DNA from: Pontibacter akesuensis
GTDB taxonomy: Bacteria > Bacteroidota > Bacteroidia > Cytophagales > Hymenobacteraceae
Assembly: GCF_001611675.1 (NCBI RefSeq)
Contig: NZ_CP014766.1
Location: forward strand, 1,426,001 to 1,490,000
Direction of reading: 5' to 3'
DNA: 64,000 bases
The position numbers and the translations under genes are program-made. The notes beneath the pieces were generated by a model. That model made no database searches and had not been told where the DNA came from. It saw only the letters and a program-made list of their open reading frames with translations. Below, one piece after another: positions 1 to 12,573 of this stretch (position 1 is the first letter of the stretch; each line of letters opens with the position of its first letter).

Positions 1-2524
1 CCTGGAGTTGCAGTACGAGCGGCAACTGAAGCTTTACGGGGAGCAAACAGCCTTTCGCGCACCACAAAGTATAAACCAGCCGGTCAGCAGCTTTGCCCTT
101 GCCGGCCTGCCCGCCCAGGCCCAGGTTTGGGACGTGACCAACCCGCTGCAACCCGTGGCGCAGCAGCATAGCAGCGGCCGTTTCAGCGCGCCCACGGAGG
201 TGCTGCGCGAGTTTGTGGCCTTTCAGAACATCAGCACCAAACCCATCCCTGCGGGGAAAGTAACAAACCAGAATCTGCACGGCATCAGCGGCAGCACCGA
301 CTTTGTAATTGTCACCCATCCCGGCTTTCTACAGGAGGCAAAACGACTGGCGGCACACCGGGCGCAGCACAGCAGCCTAAACGTGCAGGTAGTTACCACC
401 ACACAAGTATACAACGAGTTCTCGTCGGGCGCCCAGGATGTGACGGCTATCCGGGACTTTATGCGGATGCTCTACACCCGCAGCAGCAAGCCCGAGGGAG
501 AAGTACTATACCTGTTGCTTTTTGGGGATGCCTCCTATGATTATAAAAACCGTCTGCGCACTCAAAACACCAATTTCGTTCCGGTCTACGAGTCCCGGGA
601 ATCGCTGCACCCGATCAACAGCTACAGCTCCGAAGATTATTATGGCTTTCTGGATGAGGACGAGGGCGAGTGGGCCGAGAACAGTCGGGGCGATCACCTG
701 CTGGACATTGGCATCGGCAGGTTACCGGCAAAGTCAACCGCAGAGGCCGCCATACTTGTCGATAAGATCATCGCATACGACAGCCCCAGCCACCTCGGCA
801 GTTGGCGCAGTAAAATTACTTTCGTGTCGGATGACGGCGACGGGAACGAGCACCAGCAGGACGCGGAGTTTCTGGCCAACTATGTGCAGGACAACTTCCC
901 CAAGTATAACCTGAACAAAGTATACCTTGATCTTTTTGAGCAGATTGCCACTGCCAGCGGACAACGCGCCCCCGCCGCCAATGCCGCCATCGACCAGGCA
1001 GTAGAGCAGGGTTCGCTCATCATTAACTATACCGGCCATGGCCGGGAAATTGATCTGGCCGCCGAGCAGGTCCTGACGCTGCCCCAGATCAGCAACTGGC
1101 AAAACAAGAACAACCTTACCTTCCTGCTTACCGCCACCTGCGAGTTTGGCCGTTACGACGATCCCGCCCGTCCCTCCGGGGCCGAGCTGGCGCTGCTGCA
1201 CAACAAGGGTGGCGCCATCGGCCTGCTCACAACCACACGCCCTGTGTACTCCAACGGCAACCGTGTGCTGAACCGCAACTTCTTCAAAAGCGCCTTCACT
1301 CCCATCAACGGACGCATGCCGCGCCTGGGCGATGTGGTGATGCAGACCAAGAACAACAGCATCAACGAAAATACGAGCGGCTCCAGGGGCGTGAACAACC
1401 GCAATTTCTCCCTGCTCTGCGATCCGTCACTGCAATTGGCTTACCCCGCGCTGGAGGCGAAGATTACAAGTATAAATGGCCGTCAGGCTGCCGCCGATAC
1501 GTTGAGTGCCCTCCAAAAAGTAGTATTGCAGGGGCAGGTGCAGGATATGAATGGAAGTATAGCACAGGATTTTAATGGTGAAGTGCACCTGAAAGTATAC
1601 GAGAAGCCAACTACGCGTTATACTCTGGGTGATGAACAGGGGCAGCCGGTGCCCGTACAGGTTCGGGAGAATGTGATCTATGATGGCAAGGCTTCTATAA
1701 AAAGTGGCCTTTTCGAAGCGACCTTCGTGGTGCCCAAAGATATTTCGTATACCTATGGCCATGGCAAGATCAGCTTGTATGCCAGGAGCGGCACGCAGGA
1801 TGCACTGGGCGTCGACAAAGGCGTTATCATAGGAGGTACAGCACCAAATGCTGCCGCGGATACGACGCCTCCTACGGTGCAGCTTTTTATGGATGATGCC
1901 TCTTTCAAACCCGGCGGCATCACAGGTAAAACAACCACGCTCCTGGCCAGGCTTTTCGACGAAAACGGCATCAACACCACCGGCACAGGCATCGGTCACG
2001 AAATCACGGCCATTCTTGACGGGAAGCAGGACAGCCTGCTCGTACTTAGCGACTATTACACCACCGACCTGAACAATTACCAGGAGGGCGGGTTAACGTA
2101 TGTGTTCAAAGACCTGGCTCCGGGCCGTCATACCCTCCGGCTGAAGGCCTGGGACACGCACAACAATTCCGCAGAAGGCTATATAGAGTTTTTTGTATCA
2201 AATGATGCCGGTCTTGCGTTAGAGCATTTGTTCAACCACCCGAACCCTTTGTCGGACGAAACCACCTTCCACTTTAACCATAACAGAGCCGGCGAGGCGC
2301 TGGAGGTGCAGGTGCAGGTGTTCACACTTTCGGGAAAACTGGTAAAAACGCTGCAAACCGTTGCGGAGGCGAGCCCCGCACATTTCGCGGAATTAACCTG
2401 GGATGGCCGGGACAAGTATAATGAAAGAGTTGCACGCGGCGTTTATGTTTATAGAGTTACAGTTCGCTCCCTGCAGGATGGCACAAAAGCCTCCAAAGTT
2501 GAGAAACTTATTATTCTGAACTAG
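1..2524 (+). CDS. porU: PorU, type IX secretion C25-family sortase (5' end missing)
   Basis: Gingipain-like (C25) cysteine peptidase PorU, which in the type IX secretion system removes C-terminal sorting signals at the cell surface and attaches cargo to LPS. The reading frame is open to the window edge, so the true start lies upstream; about 840 residues are visible. Counting from codon 8-10, the catalytic pair is visible as NYTGHG (His 344) and TATCEFG (Cys 378), after a C25 start region around residues 95-155. The last 100 residues form an Ig-like FlgD/sorting-type domain (HPNPLSDETTFHF, then WDGRD and GVYVYRV). porV follows after 50 bp, the usual T9SS neighbour. Family call is firm; details of missing N-terminus unknown. 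Confidence 0.93.
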   Translation, partial: LELQYERQLKLYGEQTAFRAPQSINQPVSSFALAGLPAQAQVWDVTNPLQPVAQQHSSGRFSAPTEVLREFVAFQNISTKPIPAGKVTNQNLHGISGSTDFVIVTHPGFLQEAKRLAAHRAQHSSLNVQVVTTTQVYNEFSSGAQDVTAIRDFMRMLYTRSSKPEGEVLYLLLFGDASYDYKNRLRTQNTNFVPVYESRESLHPINSYSSEDYYGFLDEDEGEWAENSRGDHLLDIGIGRLPAKSTAEAAILVDKIIAYDSPSHLGSWRSKITFVSDDGDGNEHQQDAEFLANYVQDNFPKYNLNKVYLDLFEQIATASGQRAPAANAAIDQAVEQGSLIINYTGHGREIDLAAEQVLTLPQISNWQNKNNLTFLLTATCEFGRYDDPARPSGAELALLHNKGGAIGLLTTTRPVYSNGNRVLNRNFFKSAFTPINGRMPRLGDVVMQTKNNSINENTSGSRGVNNRNFSLLCDPSLQLAYPALEAKITSINGRQAAADTLSALQKVVLQGQVQDMNGSIAQDFNGEVHLKVYEKPTTRYTLGDEQGQPVPVQVRENVIYDGKASIKSGLFEATFVVPKDISYTYGHGKISLYARSGTQDALGVDKGVIIGGTAPNAAADTTPPTVQLFMDDASFKPGGITGKTTTLLARLFDENGINTTGTGIGHEITAILDGKQDSLLVLSDYYTTDLNNYQEGGLTYVFKDLAPGRHTLRLKAWDTHNNSAEGYIEFFVSNDAGLALEHLFNHPNPLSDETTFHFNHNRAGEALEVQVQVFTLSGKLVKTLQTVAEASPAHFAELTWDGRDKYNERVARGVYVYRVTVRSLQDGTKASKVEKLIILN

Positions 2525-2543
2525 TTTAGTACCACAAAATTTA

Positions 2544-2551
2544 TATATTTG
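2544..2551 (+). promoter_or_regulatory. -7 promoter box of porV
   Basis: TATATTTG matches the Bacteroidota -7 consensus TAnnTTTG and sits 23 bp before the porV start, in the short gap after porU. No good -33 box was seen, so porV may also be read from the upstream transcript. Confidence 0.5.
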
Positions 2552-2574
2552 ATATAGCTATCAATACCCTTTAT

Positions 2575-3705
2575 ATGCACAATAAAAGTATGATTTTAAA
2601 GGCAGCCGCTCTGGCGTTAACCCTTTTTGCAGCTCCAGCTGCCTTTGCTCAGCAACAGCCCCCTACCACCACTACGGGCTCTGACCTGAACGCAGTCACC
2701 ACGGCGGTTCCCATACTTACCGTTGGGCCTGATTCACGCTCGGCGGCGTTGGGAGATGCTGGTGTCGCTTTGTCGCCGGATGCCAATGCACCTTTCTGGA
2801 ATGCGGCGAAACTGGGTTTTGTAGAGAACGACATGAGCGTTGCTTTCTCGTACTCGCCGTGGCTAAGCAATATTGTAGATGATATGTCGCTGAACTACCT
2901 CTCCGGCTACAAGAAAGTAAGCGAGACCTCGGCCATTGCGGTTTCCCTGATGTACTTTGATTTGGGCGAGATTCAGTTTATTGATGCACAGCAGAACCCA
3001 CTGCAGAACTATAACCCGAAGGAATATGCTGTTTCGGTTTCATACGGACAGGCCCTTAGCGAGTACTTCAGCGTAGGTATCGCAGCCCGATTCATACATT
3101 CTAACCTCGCCGGCGACGTGAACGTGAGCGGCCAGAACACAGAGGCGCAACCAGGTAACACGGCCGCCGTTGACGTGGGTGTTTACTATAACAGAGACAT
3201 TAACCAGAGCCTGAACCTCGGTCTGGGTGCCAACATCTCCAACATCGGTGGTAAAATTGCCTACACTGAAAACGAAGACAAAAGCTTTCTGCCTACCAAC
3301 CTGAAAATAGGTACTGCCCTGAAGTATAACTTGGATGCTTTCAACTCCCTTACCCTGGTAGTGGATGCCAACAAACTTCTGGTGCCATCGCCTGGTGCCG
3401 ATACAGACCAGAGCGTAGTAAGTGGCATTTTTTCATCTTTTGGCGATGCAGAAGGTGGCGCAGCCGAAGAATTGAAAGAAATTAACTTTTCCGGTGGTAT
3501 AGAGTACTGGTACAATGATTTGTTTGCAGCACGCGTAGGGTACTTCTACGAAAACCCTGATAAGGGCGGCAGACAATACCTGTCCACAGGCTTGGGTATC
3601 CGTTACCAGAAATTCGGTTTGGATGCCGCTTACCTGATCCCCAACGACCAGGGCAACCCGTTGGCAGACACCTGGCGCTTTACGCTGGCTCTTAACTTAG
3701 ATTAG
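2575..3705 (+). CDS. porV: PorV, type IX secretion outer-membrane protein
   Basis: PorV (LptO) is the outer-membrane beta-barrel shuttle that carries T9SS cargo from the translocon to PorU. The 376-residue product has a signal peptide (basic start, hydrophobic stretch, AFAQQ cleavage region near residue 26). The family signature GPDSRSAALGDAGVALSPDANA follows in two adjoining parts from about residue 52: GPDSRSAALGDAG and VALSPDANAPFWN. Length fits the family. A second in-frame ATG lies five codons in (2590) and would also give a good signal peptide. It is placed directly after porU and before an M16-fold gene with an 18-bp gap, suggesting one transcript. Confidence 0.95.
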   Translation: MHNKSMILKAAALALTLFAAPAAFAQQQPPTTTTGSDLNAVTTAVPILTVGPDSRSAALGDAGVALSPDANAPFWNAAKLGFVENDMSVAFSYSPWLSNIVDDMSLNYLSGYKKVSETSAIAVSLMYFDLGEIQFIDAQQNPLQNYNPKEYAVSVSYGQALSEYFSVGIAARFIHSNLAGDVNVSGQNTEAQPGNTAAVDVGVYYNRDINQSLNLGLGANISNIGGKIAYTENEDKSFLPTNLKIGTALKYNLDAFNSLTLVVDANKLLVPSPGADTDQSVVSGIFSSFGDAEGGAAEELKEINFSGGIEYWYNDLFAARVGYFYENPDKGGRQYLSTGLGIRYQKFGLDAAYLIPNDQGNPLADTWRFTLALNLD

Positions 3706-3723
3706 AAATTACACAAATACATA

Positions 3724-5010
3724 ATGCTTGATAGAACAAAAGCTCCTGAAACATACGAAATAGACGCAGTCAACATCCAGATAGCCGAGGTAACCAGCCT
3801 TAGCAACGGAGCAAGAATGCATGTCATTAAAAGCGAAACCCAGCCTGTTGTCAGGCTGGATTTTGTTTTTAAAGCCGGTAAGTGGTACGAAGGCAAAAAA
3901 GGAACATCAGACCTGGCCGCCAAAATGCTGCTGGAAGGCTCTTTGAATCATACAGCCAAACAGATAGCAGATAAAGTCGCTTTCTACGGCGCGTCCTTTG
4001 AGAGCTCCAACGGCTATGACCGCCTGGAGTATACCTTATACTGCCTGGCCAAATATACCACCGAGTTAGTGCCGCTTGTACTGGATGTGCTGCAAAATCC
4101 AGCCTTCCCGGATAATGAATTTGAGCACCTGAAACAGCGCACAATACAGTCACTCAAGATACAACGCCAGAAAAACAACTACTTGTCCACGCATAGCTTT
4201 TCGCAGCAGGTGTATGGACCAGAACATCCTTACACCTTTGGGTTTAATGAGGGAGTTTTAGAGGCAGTAACGAAAGAAGAGGTGGAAAATTTCTACCGTA
4301 ACCGCTTAATCACACAAGAGCTAGAGGTATTTGCCTGTGGTGCCATTGATGATGTATTACAACATTACCTACAGCGGGAGCTATCCACTTTACGCATACA
4401 ACCCGCAGCCGCGTCTGTAGCACAGCCTGATCATACTATAACTGGTGCCCCAGATAAAACAAAGATTGTGCAGATAGAAGACAGCTTGCAGTCTTCCATA
4501 AGAATAGGAAAACGTTTTCCAAAAATCGGCCATTCAGATTACCAGCCGCTGCTCGTTCTGAATGAGGTATTAGGCGGCTACTTCGGCTCCAGGCTCATGC
4601 GCAACATTCGGGAAGATAAAGGCTACACCTATGGCATCTATTCTGCTGTCTCTCCCAAGGAAGAGGATACGCTATTTTATGTGGGCACAGATGTAAACTA
4701 TGCTGTTACAGATAGCACCATAGAAGAAACGCTGAAAGAAATTAAGCTGTTACGGGAAGAGTTGATACCTGAAGATGAGCTACAGACGGTTAAGAACTAC
4801 ATGCTGGGCAAGTTCCTAAACGACATTGCCACCATCTTCGACCAATGTGACCGCTACAAGCGAATCGTGCTCTTTAACCTGGAGCAGGACCATTACAACA
4901 ACTTCGTTACGACCATACGTACGGTTACGCCTCCTATGCTCCAGCAGTTGGCAAATGAATACTTAAGGGAGGAAGACTTTTATACATCGATAGCTGGAAG
5001 AAGAGACTAG
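3724..5010 (+). CDS. M16-fold peptidase-like protein, zinc motif lost
   Basis: A 428-residue member of the insulinase/pitrilysin (M16B) superfamily. The C-terminal half carries the typical NIREDKGYTYGIYS motif (about residues 293-306) and the overall two-domain layout. The place where active enzymes have HxxEH reads GTSDLAAKML (61-70 region), so both zinc His and the catalytic Glu are absent. This is the pattern of a non-catalytic partner subunit, but no active M16 gene is adjacent. It starts 18 bp after porV and is probably cotranscribed with it; a strong terminator follows. Substrate unknown. Confidence 0.85.
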   Translation: MLDRTKAPETYEIDAVNIQIAEVTSLSNGARMHVIKSETQPVVRLDFVFKAGKWYEGKKGTSDLAAKMLLEGSLNHTAKQIADKVAFYGASFESSNGYDRLEYTLYCLAKYTTELVPLVLDVLQNPAFPDNEFEHLKQRTIQSLKIQRQKNNYLSTHSFSQQVYGPEHPYTFGFNEGVLEAVTKEEVENFYRNRLITQELEVFACGAIDDVLQHYLQRELSTLRIQPAAASVAQPDHTITGAPDKTKIVQIEDSLQSSIRIGKRFPKIGHSDYQPLLVLNEVLGGYFGSRLMRNIREDKGYTYGIYSAVSPKEEDTLFYVGTDVNYAVTDSTIEETLKEIKLLREELIPEDELQTVKNYMLGKFLNDIATIFDQCDRYKRIVLFNLEQDHYNNFVTTIRTVTPPMLQQLANEYLREEDFYTSIAGRRD

Positions 5011-5035
5011 AAAGCTACCAACATTTTTATAAAAA

Positions 5036-5074
5036 CGAAGAAGCCCCCGCCTGAATAAAGCGGGGGCTTCTTCG
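5036..5074 (+). terminator. Rho-independent terminator after the M16-like gene
   Basis: A perfect 15-bp stem (CGAAGAAGCCCCCGC and its complement) with a 9-nt loop lies 25 bp after the stop codon. There is a short T-rich end inside the stem and no long T tail. It separates the porUV transcript from the oppositely read rRNA operon. Confidence 0.8.
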
Positions 5075-5166
5075 TGCCCTGTCGGAGGAAGCACAAGCAA
5101 GGAGAGTGTCTCTTCCGGAGTCACGGCGCTATTGCCGACTGCCATTTGCTTGCTTTGAAAGCAGAA

Positions 5167-5195
5167 CGCCCCCCTCGCTTGCGCAAGGGGGGGCG
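5167..5195 (-). terminator. Hairpin at the 3' end of the rRNA operon
   Basis: CGCCCCCC pairs with GGGGGGCG around a loop containing TTGCGCAA, just downstream of 5S on the minus strand. A T tract is not evident, so it may be a processing or termination hairpin. Confidence 0.6.
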
Positions 5196-5208
5196 TCTGA
5201 TGTATGGG

Positions 5209-5320
5209 GTTGGCGGCCACCTACTCTCCCGGGTGTGACCCCAGTACCATCGGCGCGCCCGGGCTTAACTTCTCTGTTCGGGATGGGAAGAGGTGCTCAC
5301 CGGGGCCATAGCCACCATTA
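5209..5320 (-). rRNA. rrf: 5S ribosomal RNA
   Basis: Recognised from conserved 5S sequence on the minus strand, including the block whose plus-strand form reads GGCGGCCACCTACTCTCCCG near the 3' end and GGTGCTCACCGGGGCC towards the 5' end. It is the last gene of the operon, about 90 bp after 23S. Ends are estimated by homology and may be off by a few bases. Confidence 0.93.
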
Positions 5321-5411
5321 TCGTCGCACGGCTGTTATGCGTGCTAATGCTTGTTAACATGATTTGGGAAAGAGAGGGGAGGCGAAAAGCGGCGGGCCTT
5401 TTCGTGGCCGG

Positions 5412-8300
<2,889 letters not shown>

Positions 8301-8536
8301 GGCCGGTCCCCCGAAGGCAACCGGCCCGCCTCTTTCGCACCAGGACCCTATCACTAGGGCCTAGTCAATATTTTATTACTTCTCTCTCTTTCCCATCATG
8401 TCAAAGAACTTCTTTCCAGTTAACAGTTGCCATTTATCATTTATCATGATAAGACCTTGTTGCCTGAAATTGGAAGTAAAAACCTGCCGTCTTTACTTGT
8501 GTGCTGTCGCCGTGCCGCTAGGGCCAGACTTAAGTG

Positions 8537-8610
8537 TGGAGAATAACGGAGTCGAACCGTTGACCTCCTGCGTGCAAAGCAGGCGCTCTAGCCAGCTGAG
8601 CTAATCCCCC
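8537..8610 (-). tRNA. tRNA-Ala (TGC)
   Basis: A 74-nt cloverleaf in the 16S-23S spacer. The acceptor stem GGGGGAT pairs with ATTCTCC, discriminator A; the anticodon loop sits in CCTGCTTTGCACGCAGG giving TGC; the T arm has GGTTCGACTCC. CCA is not encoded. Confidence 0.97.
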
Positions 8611-8627
8611 AGGTAATCGTCATAGAG

Positions 8628-8701
8628 TGGGCCTGCGTGGACTCGAACCACGGACCTCTACATTATCAGTGTAGCGCTCTAACCACCTGAGCTACAAGCC
8701 C
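8628..8701 (-). tRNA. tRNA-Ile (GAT)
   Basis: A 74-nt cloverleaf in the 16S-23S spacer, 17 bp before tRNA-Ala. It begins GGGCTTGTAGCTCAG, has anticodon GAT in CTACACTGATAATGTAG, and ends CAGGCCCA. Ile-Ala is the usual spacer pair of bacterial rRNA operons. Confidence 0.97.
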
Positions 8702-8825
8702 GCTTTGTTGGGCTCCATGCCCGCTTTTGGGCCGCTGTGCCCGCTCACTATAAAATGGGTTTTGATCGAATGCGAGAGACAGAGCAAAAAAAGGAGAAGG
8801 AAACTTCCGGGCCGGCGGTCTTCCC

Positions 8826-10350
<1,525 letters not shown>

Positions 10351-10564
10351 TAAAGTTTTCATCTACTCCTAAAAGTAGAAATGTGTCTGTCAGACCCCGG
10401 CCCGACCTCATCCCCTAAAGGACGAGGAACGTTTCCTTTTTCTCTTTTTATTCTGTCTCAAGCAATCTCTCAAAGAACTTCCGGAGGACCTGTTGTCTTC
10501 CCTAGCGCACCCTACCGGTGCGTGTCACTCATCTTCCGCCCGAGCCGTTCGCTCTTTTGCGGGG

Positions 10565-10574
10565 TGCAAAGGTA
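10565..10574 (-). promoter_or_regulatory. rRNA promoter box P1 (16S-proximal)
   Basis: Reads TACCTTTGCA on the minus strand, a full TAnnTTTG match. A TTG (within TTGCTAAAAG) lies 19 bp upstream as -33 element. AT-rich DNA lies between the two. Confidence 0.75.
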
Positions 10575-10678
10575 AAAGCTTTTTTTCTTTTAGCAATACC
10601 CGATGCACTATTTTTTTCTCCCTTTTTGTTTCCCGGAAGAGCTGCCCTCTTCCCTGTTTCGCTCCCTCTCGAAGCGGA

Positions 10679-10688
10679 TGCAAAGGTA
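10679..10688 (-). promoter_or_regulatory. rRNA promoter box P2
   Basis: TACCTTTGCA on the minus strand, 114 bp upstream of P1, with TTGCTAA at the -33 position and 19-bp spacing, the same arrangement as P1. Confidence 0.75.
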
Positions 10689-10790
10689 AGAACCTTTTCC
10701 CACTTAGCAAGAAGTTTCCCATTCTTTTTTTTCGGCTTCGGATGCTGTTGAATCAGCGTCTGAAGCTGGGCGCCTCCGGTTGAAGCGGGC

Positions 10791-10800
10791 TGCAAAGGTA
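10791..10800 (-). promoter_or_regulatory. rRNA promoter box P3
   Basis: TACCTTTGCA on the minus strand, 112 bp upstream of P2. A TTG lies 17 bp before the box. Confidence 0.7.
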
Positions 10801-10925
10801 GGAAACTTTCCCGTATCCAACGCAACTATTCAAACTCTTTTTTTCAGAATTCCCGGAGGGTGAACAAGGACGTAAACCCTGTGTTATACCTCCCCTCTTC
10901 TGCCCCCGTCCCTGCCGAACCGGGA

Positions 10926-10935
10926 TGCAAAAGTA
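10926..10935 (-). promoter_or_regulatory. rRNA promoter box P4 (distal)
   Basis: TACTTTTGCA on the minus strand, 135 bp upstream of P3, with TTTG 19 bp before it, matching the Bacteroidota -33/-7 layout. Confidence 0.7.
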
Positions 10936-11160
10936 GGGAATGTTGTCGTAACTCCAAACGCCCGCTGCCAAATAACCTGCTCTTTTCCGCAAGGCGCTGA
11001 TCCTCTGCCTGATTATTTTCCGGCGGCCCCCAAGGCCATGCCCGGGCGCTTGGGAATAACAGCGGCACAAGGGTTGTTTGTTCCCGGTAAGTGAAGAAAA
11101 AATAATGTCTTTTTTTAGCCCCTGCTGTTCTTCTGATTTTTCTACCTTCCTTATAATGCA

Positions 11161-11196
11161 GAACGGGAACAGCGTTTTCACACGCTGTTCCCGTTC
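11161..11196 (-). terminator. Hairpin after the tsaB-DUF2480 genes
   Basis: A perfect 14-bp stem, GAACGGGAACAGCG and its complement, with an 8-nt loop, 21 bp past the DUF2480 stop on the minus strand. There is no T tract, so termination strength is uncertain. Confidence 0.6.
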
Positions 11197-11216
11197 TCGG
11201 ATTACTCAAGTACAGC

Positions 11217-11732
11217 TTAGGCGTTCTTCGGCTTCTTATATAACGGCACCGTACTGCACGGCTCTCCATACATGACACTCGATGCCACAGGCACTAACTT
11301 CCGCATTATCTCAATATAAGCAGACGAAGGCACAGGGATACTACCGCATCCTTTCACCACAACTTTCGCGTCGCGGTACTCCTCCATATCAACCTTTGCA
11401 ATCGCTTCCTGCATCAGGCCATACTCCAACACCTCCAGGTCTCCGAAAACATAGAAGTTGGCATGCCCAGTCAACTTTGAAGCCAGCAGCATGTAGGCCC
11501 AAGTAGGCACAATCGCATCGGCCGTACAAACAATGGCTACGTTCTTGCCATCATACTGCGACCAGTCATGCTCTTTTACAAAAGCCCGGAAATCCTTTTC
11601 CTTCAGGATCAGGCCATGGAAGAGGTTTTCCTTTATATCATATACAACGCGCTCGCCCGGATGCAAAAGCAGCTCCAGGTTGAGCGTAACCAGCGCACTT
11701 TGCGCTACACGGTTTATAATTTCTTCTGACAT
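11217..11732 (-). CDS. DUF2480 family protein
   Basis: A 171-residue cytoplasmic protein when started at MSEEIINRV (11732). A longer frame exists, but this ATG has a GGAAA just upstream and lies 13 bp after the tsaB stop. Sequence features such as FHGLILKEKDFR, ADAIVPTWAYMLL and the C-terminal MYGEPCSTVPLYK fit DUF2480, a Bacteroidota family of unknown function. No catalytic motif is evident; one conserved-looking Cys occurs in VVKGCGSIPVP and another near the end. Cotranscribed with tsaB. Confidence 0.82.
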   Translation of the reverse strand: MSEEIINRVAQSALVTLNLELLLHPGERVVYDIKENLFHGLILKEKDFRAFVKEHDWSQYDGKNVAIVCTADAIVPTWAYMLLASKLTGHANFYVFGDLEVLEYGLMQEAIAKVDMEEYRDAKVVVKGCGSIPVPSSAYIEIMRKLVPVASSVMYGEPCSTVPLYKKPKNA

Positions 11733-11745
11733 GTTGATTTCCTTT

Positions 11746-12441
11746 TTATTTCGTGCTCTTGCCTGCACTTGTTATATAAACATCCTTTAAATAGAAGGGT
11801 TCATAATACGCCACATCTTCGAAAGCCTTTTGCTCATACTTGGCCAGTGCCAGTTCTCCAATTGTTTTTGCGTTTGGTAGCACACCCTCCACAAACAGCG
11901 CATTTTCCTTTGTATTCACCATCTCCCTGAATTTCCCTGCGCCGCTTCCAAAGAAAATAACAGGCCGCTCCTGCAGTTCACCCGCAAAGGTGTTTTCCTC
12001 CAGTACCACCGGCGCAATGGGTAACACTTCCTTTAAAGTATGATCCAGCAGGCAAGTATAAACTTCCAGGCGGCGTGCATCCAGCATCGGGCAGAACAGG
12101 AAGCGCTCCGGGTTTGGCGTCAGAGCGGTAACCTGGGCAGCTAAACCATGCAACGTAGACACCTCGAGCAGCGGAATGTTGAGCGAAAAGCACAACCCCT
12201 TGGCCGTGGAGGTGCCGATGCGCAAGCCTGTGTAGGAACCGGGTCCGCCGGACACTGCCACTGCGCTTAACTCGTGCAGCGTGGCTCCGCAGTTTTCCAC
12301 CAACTGCGCAATCATCACCGTAATGTGGGACGAATGGGACTTCTCTATTTGTAACTCAGAAGCCCCCAGCAACTGCTGCCCCTTAAAAAGCGCAATGGAA
12401 CAGACAGTGGTAGAAGTTTCGAGGGCTAGCAACAGCGGCAT
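11746..12441 (-). CDS. tsaB: TsaB, tRNA t6A biosynthesis protein
   Basis: A 231-residue ASKHA-fold partner of TsaD in making threonylcarbamoyl-adenosine at position 37 of ANN-decoding tRNAs. The N-terminus LALETSTTVCSIAL and the GGPGSYTGLRIG motif (about residues 65-76) are diagnostic, and length matches the family. The first ATG (12441) gives a proper beta strand start. A full promoter lies 32 bp upstream. The DUF2480 gene follows at once on the same transcript. Confidence 0.94.
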   Translation of the reverse strand: MPLLLALETSTTVCSIALFKGQQLLGASELQIEKSHSSHITVMIAQLVENCGATLHELSAVAVSGGPGSYTGLRIGTSTAKGLCFSLNIPLLEVSTLHGLAAQVTALTPNPERFLFCPMLDARRLEVYTCLLDHTLKEVLPIAPVVLEENTFAGELQERPVIFFGSGAGKFREMVNTKENALFVEGVLPNAKTIGELALAKYEQKAFEDVAYYEPFYLKDVYITSAGKSTK

Positions 12442-12472
12442 GAGCAGGTATGGTTAAGTGATACTATCGCTG

Positions 12473-12504
12473 CAAAATTAAGGTAACTGACTTAGCTACC
12501 CAAA
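12473..12504 (-). promoter_or_regulatory. Promoter of tsaB
   Basis: On the minus strand a -33 TTTG (12501-12504) and a -7 TAATTTTG (12473-12480) are 20 bp apart, with the tsaB start 32 bp downstream. Confidence 0.7.
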
Positions 12505-12520
12505 TATGTGACGCGCTAAA

Positions 12521-12553
12521 ACAAAAGAGGGAGATGCCACTGCACCTCCCTCT
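12521..12553 (-). terminator. Terminator of the rpmH-rnpA-protease operon
   Basis: On the minus strand AGAGGGAG pairs with CTCCCTCT and is followed by TTTTGTTTT, 21 bp after the protease stop codon. Confidence 0.85.
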
Positions 12554-12573
12554 CCTGCTGATGATCTTTATCT

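Larger units (their letters stand above)
10351..11160 (-). promoter_or_regulatory. rRNA leader and upstream promoter array, no gene
   Basis: About 810 bp between 16S and the terminator of the DUF2480 gene. The first 215 bp are leader RNA. Beyond it lie four -7 boxes on the minus strand (10565-10574, 10679-10688, 10791-10800, 10926-10935; listed separately). The ORFs that can be drawn here have no coding character and are shadows of poly-T/poly-A blocks between the promoters. Confidence 0.7.

Noticed and set aside
10493..11278. ORFs in the rRNA promoter region
   Set aside because: Low-complexity frames over the promoter repeats; no start context or family.
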